From Candidatus Nanopelagicales bacterium (GTDB lineage: Bacteria > Actinomycetota > Actinomycetes > S36-B12), in contig CALKMY010000096.1 in the NCBI GenBank assembly GCA_938091275.1, positions 1 to 11,197 of the forward strand: DNA of 11,197 nt. The letters run 5' to 3'. The notes below the pieces were generated by a model, which was not told the origin of the DNA, did no database searches, and was given only the letters and a program-made list of their open reading frames with translations. The stretch's first letter is position 1. The number at the start of each line of letters is the position of its first letter. Shown one piece after another: positions 9,886 through 11,197 of this stretch. The translations under genes and the position numbers were made by a program.

Positions 9886-10260
9886 GTGCCCACCATCCAG
9901 CAGCTGGTTCGCAAGGGCCGCCAGGACAAGATCTCTAAGACCAAGGCACCTGCCCTGAAGGGCAGTCCGCAGCGTCGCGGCGTGTGCACGCGCGTCTACA
10001 CGACGACCCCGAAGAAGCCTAATTCCGCTCTCCGCAAGGTCGCCCGCGTCCGCCTCACTTCGGGCATCGAGATCACCGCGTACATCCCCGGTGTCGGGCA
10101 CAACCTGCAGGAGCACTCCATCGTTCTGGTCCGCGGAGGTCGAGTCCGTGATCTTCCCGGCGTCCGCTACAAGGTGATCCGGGGTGCCCTGGACACCCAG
10201 GGCGTGAAGAACCGGAAGCAAGCCCGGTCTCACTACGGCGCGAAGAAGGAGAAGGGTTAA
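9886..10260 (+). CDS. rpsL: 30S ribosomal protein S12
   Basis: S12 sits at the decoding centre of the 30S subunit and influences accuracy and streptomycin response. It has 124 residues, the normal length, with the family N terminus PTIQQLVRKGR, the decoding-site loop TTTPKKPNSALRKVARV with K43 intact, and PGVGHNLQEHS followed by GGRVRDLPGVRY. Position 88 in that loop is Arg (CGT, 10147-10149) where M. tuberculosis, Streptomyces and E. coli have Lys; K88R is an established streptomycin-resistance change in M. tuberculosis. The GTG start at 9886 has AGGAG at 9872-9876, 9 bases away, and MPTIQQL is the expected N terminus. It is the first gene of the str operon in this window, and its stop overlaps rpsG. 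Confidence 0.99.
   Translation: MPTIQQLVRKGRQDKISKTKAPALKGSPQRRGVCTRVYTTTPKKPNSALRKVARVRLTSGIEITAYIPGVGHNLQEHSIVLVRGGRVRDLPGVRYKVIRGALDTQGVKNRKQARSHYGAKKEKG
10246..10251 (+). promoter_or_regulatory. rpsG ribosome binding site inside rpsL
   Basis: AAGGAG lies within the last codons of rpsL (encoding KKEKG), 8 bases before the rpsG ATG. The junction reads TAATG, so stop and start share one base. This arrangement usually means translational coupling, keeping S12 and S7 output balanced. Confidence 0.85.
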
Positions 10261-10730
10261 TGCCACGCAAAGGTCCCGCGGGCAAGCGGCCGATCGTCAA
10301 TGATCCGGTGTACGGATCGCCGGTCGTCACCCAGCTCATCAACAAGGTTCTCCTTGATGGCAAGCGATCCAAGGCCGAGTCGGTCGTCTACGGCGCGCTC
10401 GAAGGATGCCGCGAGAAGACAGGCACTGATCCGGTCCAAACTCTCAAGCGCGCACTCGACAACGTTCGTCCCACCCTCGAGGTGCGCTCACGTCGCGTCG
10501 GCGGCGCCACGTACCAGGTTCCAGTCGAGGTGAAGCCTGTTCGCAGCACCACTTTGGCGATGCGCTGGTTGATTGGTTTCTCTCGGCAGCGCCGCGAGAA
10601 GACCATGACGGAACGTCTCATGAACGAAATCCTCGATGCTTCCAATGGCCTGGGCGCCAGCGTCAAGAAGCGCGAAGACATACACAAGATGGCGGAGTCC
10701 AACAAGGCCTTCGCTCACTACCGCTGGTAA
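10260..10730 (+). CDS. rpsG: 30S ribosomal protein S7
   Basis: Primary binding protein for the 3' domain of 16S rRNA; nucleates assembly of the 30S head and contacts the E-site tRNA. The 156 residues match the standard length. Family signatures are visible: PRKGPAGKRP and DPVYGSPVVTQLINKVLLDGK at the N terminus, the beta-hairpin region VRSRRVGGATYQVPVEV at about 76-92, RWLIGFSRQR, and the C-terminal KREDIHKMAESNKAFAHYRW. The ATG overlaps the rpsL TAA by one base and has AAGGAG 8 bases upstream, so the start is secure. In E. coli S7 is the autogenous repressor of this operon, acting between rpsL and rpsG; that cannot occur in the same way here because there is no intergenic space. A 36-base gap follows before fusA. 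Confidence 0.99.
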   Translation: MPRKGPAGKRPIVNDPVYGSPVVTQLINKVLLDGKRSKAESVVYGALEGCREKTGTDPVQTLKRALDNVRPTLEVRSRRVGGATYQVPVEVKPVRSTTLAMRWLIGFSRQRREKTMTERLMNEILDASNGLGASVKKREDIHKMAESNKAFAHYRW

Positions 10731-10766
10731 TTGCCCACAAGGCCTGAGAAAGCAACGGAGTTCATA

Positions 10767-11197
10767 GTGTCCACCGCACTTGGTATCGACCTCGCCAGGG
10801 TCCGCAACATCGGCATCATGGCGCACATCGATGCTGGCAAGACCACCACCACCGAGCGGATCCTGTACTACACAGGAATTAACTACAAAATCGGTGAAGT
10901 TCACGATGGCGCGGCCACGATGGACTGGATGGAGCAAGAGCAGGAGCGCGGGATCACGATCACCTCGGCTGCCACCACTTGCCAGTGGAAAGACCACACA
11001 ATCAACATCATCGACACCCCAGGACACGTGGACTTCACGGTCGAGGTGGAGCGCTCGCTTCGTGTCCTCGACGGTGCAGTTGCTGTTTTTGACGGCGTCG
11101 CCGGAGTGGAACCGCAGTCGGAGACGGTCTGGCGTCAAGCCGACCGCTACAGCGTCCCGCGGATGTGCTTCGTCAACAAGCTCGACCGCACCGGAGC
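10767..11197 (+). CDS. fusA: Elongation factor G, N-terminal part (cut by window end)
   Basis: Ribosomal translocase GTPase. The first 143 codons are present and the gene continues past the window, so this is truncation by the edge, not a broken gene. The G-domain motifs are in order: P-loop AHIDAGKT at 19-26, switch I RGITITSAATT at 61-71, DTPGH at 83-87, and NKLD at 137-140 (most EF-Gs have NKMD). The sequence around MDWMEQEQERGITI is typical EF-G and separates it from EF-Tu and the ribosome-protection proteins, although a C-terminal check is not possible here. The GTG start has GGAG at 10757-10760, 6 bases away. The short spacing to rpsG shows that it belongs to the same operon. Confidence 0.97.
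   Translation, partial: MSTALGIDLARVRNIGIMAHIDAGKTTTTERILYYTGINYKIGEVHDGAATMDWMEQEQERGITITSAATTCQWKDHTINIIDTPGHVDFTVEVERSLRVLDGAVAVFDGVAGVEPQSETVWRQADRYSVPRMCFVNKLDRTG

Noticed and set aside
9264..9989. 241-codon antisense open frame across DUF4190, rpsL leader and rpsL
   Set aside because: It crosses a gene, a promoter and another gene on the opposite strand, with no domain and no start signal.
11179..11190. NKLD instead of NKMD in EF-G as a sign of a paralogue
   Set aside because: Conservative substitution seen in actinobacterial EF-G as far as I recall, and the str-operon position argues for the main fusA.

Overview
This window is a conserved chromosomal housekeeping segment from a fairly high-GC actinomycete (Actinomycetota, most likely class Actinomycetia). 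I base this on RpoB and RpoC sequences that read like those of Mycobacterium and Streptomyces, the actinobacterial helical insertion near the N terminus of RpoC, an Ala/Glu-rich tail on L10, TTG and GTG starts on rpoB, rpoC, rpsL and fusA, and strong GC preference at third codon positions. I cannot name a genus.

Layout, left to right. The last codons of rplJ (L10) and all of rplL (L7/L12) end the ribosomal stalk operon. They are followed by a 16-bp GC-rich hairpin that should terminate or attenuate transcription. A 390-base gene-free stretch then carries a good candidate rpoB promoter and a roughly 130-nt structured leader. rpoB and rpoC follow as a tight pair and encode the two catalytic subunits of RNA polymerase. 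Just after rpoC, a HAD-family sugar-phosphatase-like gene lies on the minus strand, convergent with rpoC. Divergent from it is a small proline-rich membrane protein with a DUF4190-type C-terminal region. A second gene-free stretch (about 335 bases) holds the rpsL promoter and a roughly 200-nt leader with several hairpins. The 'str' operon then begins: rpsL (S12), rpsG (S7, overlapping rpsL by one base) and the first 143 codons of fusA (EF-G), cut by the window edge.

Almost all of the window is ordinary transcription and translation machinery, and I see no previously undescribed multi-gene system, mobile element, CRISPR array, tRNA or rRNA. The most interesting details are these: S12 carries arginine at position 88, a residue that causes streptomycin resistance when it replaces lysine in other bacteria; the leaders of rpoB and rpsL both have foldable RNA structure, in rpoB with a long-range pairing that ends just before the ribosome binding site; the rifampicin-target region of RpoB has two substitutions relative to M. 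tuberculosis; and a two-gene divergent cassette separates rpoC from the str operon.
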